Shown here one piece after another: positions 35,060 to 37,859 of a stretch of DNA of 37,859 bases (positions within the stretch are counted from its first letter, which is position 1; every line of letters starts with the position of its first letter). The stretch lies in NCBI GenBank assembly GCA_030424645.1, contig JAUHWP010000018.1:1-37859 (forward strand), given 5' to 3'. Source of the stretch: Alphaproteobacteria bacterium (GTDB lineage Bacteria > Pseudomonadota > Alphaproteobacteria > Rhodobacterales > Rhodobacteraceae). A model generated the notes under the pieces. It saw only the letters and a program-made list of their open reading frames with translations, was not told where the DNA came from and made no database searches. The translations under genes were made by a program, and so were the position numbers.

Positions 35060-35602
35060 CTACAGCGGCATGCCCGAGAATTTCGCGACCAGTTCCGGCA
35101 GTTTGCGCGCCCCGAATTTTTGCAAAAGCCGGGCGCGGTGGGCTTCGACCGTGCGATAGCTGAGATTCAGCATCAGGCCGATCTCTTTTGACGTGCGGCC
35201 CTGGCAGGTCAGGATGGCCACATCCCGTTCGCGCGGGGTCAGGGCCACAACGGGACGTTCGGCGGACAGGTCGGCAAAGCTCCAGACCCCTTGTTTGAAC
35301 GGGGTTTCAGGTGTCAGGCTGGTGCCGCGCACACGGCACCAGAACAGATCGCCGTCCAGCCGCCGCATGATGCGTTCGTCCTCATAGCGCCCCGTTTTCC
35401 TCAGCCGGTCGCCGCCGATCCGCTCGACTTTCTCGTAGTCCTTCAGGGACGGATACAGGCGTTCCAGCGGCATGTCCGTGAAGGCCGTCACCTCGTCGCC
35501 GAACATCTCGGCGAAACGCAGGTTGCAGTGCCGCACGATCCGGTTTTCGGTCAGCGCAAGCCCTGTCGGTGCGTGCATGAAGGCAAGGTCCATTGGCGTC
35601 AT
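35060..35602 (-). CDS. PAS-LuxR family transcriptional regulator
   Basis: This 180-residue regulator has an N-terminal PAS-like sensor domain (about 5-115: FMHAPTGLALTENRIVRHCN, FAEMFGD, and the PAS core with GDLFWCRVRG). A LuxR/GerE helix-turn-helix follows (about 120-178: LTPRERDVAILTCQGRTSKEIG, LSYRTVEAHRARLL). There is no receiver domain, so it is not a classical response regulator; a ligand or cofactor bound by PAS may control it. It is divergent from the acyl-CoA synthetase-like gene, with a palindrome between, and so may control that gene. That link is inference. Confidence 0.88.
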   Translation of the reverse strand: MTPMDLAFMHAPTGLALTENRIVRHCNLRFAEMFGDEVTAFTDMPLERLYPSLKDYEKVERIGGDRLRKTGRYEDERIMRRLDGDLFWCRVRGTSLTPETPFKQGVWSFADLSAERPVVALTPRERDVAILTCQGRTSKEIGLMLNLSYRTVEAHRARLLQKFGARKLPELVAKFSGMPL

Positions 35603-35631
35603 GCACGCATCCTGCCAAAGCTTTCACGGCA

Positions 35632-35643
35632 ATTCAATTGAAT
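35632..35643. promoter_or_regulatory. palindrome between PAS-LuxR gene and ligase gene
   Basis: ATTCAATTGAAT is a perfect 12-base palindrome, 30 bases upstream of the PAS-LuxR start and 84 bases upstream of the ligase start. Its position between divergent genes suits an operator for the regulator. Short AT palindromes also arise by chance. Confidence 0.4.
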
Positions 35644-35660
35644 GCAGTGTCGCGAAAGAC

Positions 35661-35689
35661 TTGCCCGCAACCGGAACGCGGCTGATTAT
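35661..35689 (+). promoter_or_regulatory. possible promoter of the acyl-CoA synthetase-like gene
   Basis: TTGCCC (35661-35666), a 17-base spacer and GATTAT (35684-35689) resemble a housekeeping promoter with four of six matches in each box. It lies 37 bases before the ligase ATG and just downstream of the 12-base palindrome. Confidence 0.35.
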
Positions 35690-35726
35690 CGAACCGGCAA
35701 CCGCGCAGATAACGGAAGGGGCGGCA

Positions 35727-37235
35727 ATGAACCTTGCTTTGTGGTTAGAGAGAACGGCGAAGGTGCATGGTGATCGACCTGCCATCTATCGCGGCGCCGA
35801 GCTGACGCACACATATGCACAATTCTTCCGGGCGGCGCAGGGTCTTGCCGGTGCGCTGAGGAACGCGGGCATTCAGCCGGGCGACCGGGTGGCGTTGTTC
35901 ATGAAGAACTGCCCTGCCTATCTGCTTGGCTTCTATGGCGTCTGGGGGGCGGGGGCGGCCGTGGTGCCGATCAATGCCAAGCTGCACCCGCGCGAAGCCG
36001 CGTTTATCTTGAACGATTCCGGCGCCAAGCTGGTGCTTGTGACGCCGGACCTTGGGGATGAGCTGGCCGATGCCACGGATCTTCCCGTCGTGGATGTCAC
36101 GGGTCAGAAGTTCCACACCATGTGCGACGACGCGTCATTGCCCGTCGTGTCGCGGGATGATGGCGATCTGGCATGGTTGTTCTATACCTCCGGCACCACC
36201 GGGCGTCCCAAGGGGGTTCATATCAGTCACGGGATGCTGCGCGCCACATCGCTGAGCTATCTGCTGGATTGCGATCATGTTTCGCCTGGCGATGCCGCGT
36301 ATTACGCAGCCCCGATGAGCCATGGGGCAGGGATCTATGCGCCGATCCACGTCGCGGCGGGTGCGCGCCACATCACGCCGCTGTCCGGCGCCTTCGACGA
36401 GGTCGAGCTTTGCGATGCCGCCCGCGATCAGGGGCCGCTGTCGATGTTCCTGGCACCGACCATGGTGCGGCGCCTGACCGATGTCGCCAAGGCGGCAGGG
36501 CGACATGGCGACGGGATCAAGACCATCGTGTATGGCGGTGGGCCGATGTATCTGGCCGATATTGTCGAGGCGGTCGACTGGTTCGGTCCGCGCTTCGTGC
36601 AGATCTATGGTCAGGGCGAATGCCCGATGGCGATCACCGCCCTGTCGCGGGACGAGGTGGCCGACCGCGCCCATCCCCGCTGGCGTGACCGGTTGGCATC
36701 CGTCGGGCGCGCGCAAAGCGTGGTCGAGGTGCAGATTGGCGATGCACAGGGCAAGGCCCTGCCCCCCGGTGAGGTGGGCGAGATCATGGTCCGCGGAACG
36801 CCGGTGATGCCGGGCTATTGGCAAAACCCCGAAGCGACGGCAAGCACCATCGTGGATGGCTGGCTGATGACCGGGGACATGGGGTTTCTGGACGAGGAGT
36901 GCTATCTGACCCTGCGGGACCGGTCGAAGGACATGATCATTTCCGGCGGCACCAACATCTATCCGCGCGAGGTGGAAGAGGTGTTGCTGACCCACCCCAC
37001 AGTTCGCGAGGTCAGCGTCGTCGGACGACCGAGCGATGAATGGGGTGAAGATGTCGTGGCGTTCGTGGTCCTGTCGGCAGGGGCGCGGTTGGACGAAGCC
37101 GCGTTGGATGCGCATTGTCTTTCACAAATCGCGCGCTTCAAGCGGCCAAAGGCGTATTACGCGCTGCCGGAACTGCCCAAAAACAACTATGGCAAGGTGC
37201 TCAAGACCGAGCTGCGGGCACGCCTGACCTCATAA
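35727..37235 (+). CDS. AMP-dependent acyl-CoA synthetase/ligase
   Basis: This 502-residue member of the adenylate-forming family activates a carboxylic acid as acyl-AMP and then usually as acyl-CoA. The P-loop-like motif YTSGTTGRPKG, the A5 motif YGQGECPM (in place of the common YGxTE), the hinge region TGDMGFLDEECYLTLRDRSKD, GGTNIYPREVEEVL and the A10 lysine in NNYGKVLK are present. The chain length preference cannot be read off; long-chain or aryl acids are possible. GGAAGGGG lies 6 bases before the ATG. It is divergent from the PAS-LuxR gene. Confidence 0.92.
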   Translation: MNLALWLERTAKVHGDRPAIYRGAELTHTYAQFFRAAQGLAGALRNAGIQPGDRVALFMKNCPAYLLGFYGVWGAGAAVVPINAKLHPREAAFILNDSGAKLVLVTPDLGDELADATDLPVVDVTGQKFHTMCDDASLPVVSRDDGDLAWLFYTSGTTGRPKGVHISHGMLRATSLSYLLDCDHVSPGDAAYYAAPMSHGAGIYAPIHVAAGARHITPLSGAFDEVELCDAARDQGPLSMFLAPTMVRRLTDVAKAAGRHGDGIKTIVYGGGPMYLADIVEAVDWFGPRFVQIYGQGECPMAITALSRDEVADRAHPRWRDRLASVGRAQSVVEVQIGDAQGKALPPGEVGEIMVRGTPVMPGYWQNPEATASTIVDGWLMTGDMGFLDEECYLTLRDRSKDMIISGGTNIYPREVEEVLLTHPTVREVSVVGRPSDEWGEDVVAFVVLSAGARLDEAALDAHCLSQIARFKRPKAYYALPELPKNNYGKVLKTELRARLTS

Positions 37236-37260
37236 GAAAAGGCGCGCCCGAAGACGCGCC
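37234..37260. terminator. bidirectional terminator between ligase and lipoprotein genes
   Basis: GGCGCG (37241-37246) and CGCGCC (37255-37260) pair around an 8-base loop. On the minus strand the stem is followed by TTTTCTT, and on the plus strand by a weaker CTTCCTGATTTT. The convergent arrangement of the two genes supports a shared terminator. Confidence 0.65.
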
Positions 37261-37285
37261 CTTCCTGATTTTCGGTGCGTCCTGA

Positions 37286-37567
37286 TCAGACAGGGCAGGG
37301 ACGGGTGCGATAGGTGCCGTCGCCGTTCGAATAGGCGCATTGGTTGGTGTGATAGTTGCGGGCAACCATGATACCGGCAGCGGCGCCGGCAAGCGTGGTC
37401 AGAACGGTCCAGTTCTTGTTGGCCCCGATGGCGTTCGCGGTGATCAGGCCAGCGCCGATCCCGGCCACACCACCGACGATCGTTTTTTCCTGATCGGTCA
37501 GCGGACGGTTACAGGCCGGCAGTGCCAGTGCTGCAACGCAGGCAAGGGTCATAATGGCTTTTTTCAT
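37286..37567 (-). CDS. small glycine-zipper-like lipoprotein
   Basis: This 93-residue protein has a lipoprotein signal peptide with lipobox LPAC (Cys19 would be lipidated). A glycine/alanine-rich hydrophobic stretch follows (VGGVAGIGAGLITANAIGA, then LAGAAAGIMVARN), like glycine-zipper envelope proteins. The tail has a Cys pair (QCAYSNGDGTYRTRPC). AGGAGG lies 5 bases before ATG 37567, a near-perfect ribosome binding site. The function is unknown; related small lipoproteins are associated with the outer membrane. Confidence 0.85.
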   Translation of the reverse strand: MKKAIMTLACVAALALPACNRPLTDQEKTIVGGVAGIGAGLITANAIGANKNWTVLTTLAGAAAGIMVARNYHTNQCAYSNGDGTYRTRPCPV

Positions 37568-37751
37568 AGTATCCTCCTGGATGAATCGTAAGTTCACCTT
37601 AGTTTGTAAGGATTTGTAGCGGCAAGGGAATGTTATCCGCGGCGCAGGGGCAGGAAGCGGCGGGAACCCGCCAAGGGAGCGTATAGGTCGCGACCGGGGC
37701 CGGTGGAAACGGTTGTTTTCTGGTCCGGTTTGCAACCTGCGCATTGAAACG

Positions 37752-37767
37752 CCGACCGGCCGGTCGG
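37752..37767. promoter_or_regulatory. 16-base perfect palindrome near the right edge
   Basis: CCGACCGGCCGGTCGG is a perfect palindrome about 185 bases upstream of the lipoprotein gene, in a stretch with no gene that runs to the window edge. The CGACCGG half-sites are of a kind used by TetR-type repressors. No such regulator is visible in the window, and high GC raises the chance of coincidence. Confidence 0.4.
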
Positions 37768-37859
37768 GGGATCGACTGCACGGACGGTATCTTCCCGCGT
37801 GTTTACATATCGTGGGTGAAATAATCCGGTGCTTGGATAAAAATTTCCCAAACTGCTAG

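Noticed and set aside
1-37859. tRNA, rRNA, CRISPR arrays, insertion sequences and riboswitches
   Set aside because: None was recognised by reading. Subtle RNA motifs cannot be excluded without covariance searches.

Overview
The window looks like a chromosomal segment of an alphaproteobacterium of the Rhodobacterales/Roseobacter type. The reasons are the high GC content, a ClpX that resembles those of this group, an NDUFA12-MlaD-DUF2155-Aat-AccC-AccB neighbourhood, and the abundance of TRAP and ABC importers. These are family-level impressions from reading the proteins, not database results. No tRNA, rRNA, CRISPR array, insertion sequence or phage gene was recognised.

Left part (1-10.6 kb): a LacI-family regulator broken by a one-base frameshift; a phospholipase D-like membrane protein with an HdeD-like membrane protein; and a compact sialic acid locus. 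In that locus nanA (lyase) is divergent from nanR (GntR/FCD regulator)-siaP-siaQ-siaM (TRAP importer)-nanE (epimerase)-nanK (ROK kinase). Together they take N-acetylneuraminate into the cell and convert it, via ManNAc, to GlcNAc-6-P. The later steps (NagA, NagB) are not in the window. A 42-base inverted repeat between nanA and nanR is the best operator candidate. A YdeI/OmdA-like protein follows.

Middle (10.6-28.1 kb): a one-permease polar amino acid ABC importer; a type I secretion ABC/membrane-fusion pair with no visible substrate or TolC; a gene-poor stretch of about 570 bp ending in an orphan terminator; a PPP-type phosphatase; and a three-gene MacAB/DevBCA-like exporter. Next comes creatinase followed by a complete PotABCD-type ABC importer whose first permease carries an unusual extracytoplasmic insertion. 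The creatinase/importer pairing is the most interesting functional hypothesis here: a candidate creatine (or related guanidino compound) uptake and hydrolysis module.

Right part (28.1-37.9 kb): housekeeping genes. These are clpP and clpX, an NDUFA12-like complex I accessory protein, an MlaD-like MCE protein, a DUF2155 protein, aat, and the acetyl-CoA carboxylase genes accC and accB. They are followed by a small uncharacterised protein, a PAS-LuxR regulator divergent from an acyl-CoA synthetase-like ligase, and a small glycine-rich lipoprotein.

Several strong hairpins lie between genes. Two sit directly after periplasmic binding-protein genes inside importer operons, as expected if binding protein is made in excess over permease. 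I found no clearly new system such as a defence island. The candidates most worth checking are the creatinase-linked importer, the possible small RNA at 16.2-16.6 kb, the altered zinc motif of NanK, and several unassigned palindromic sites.
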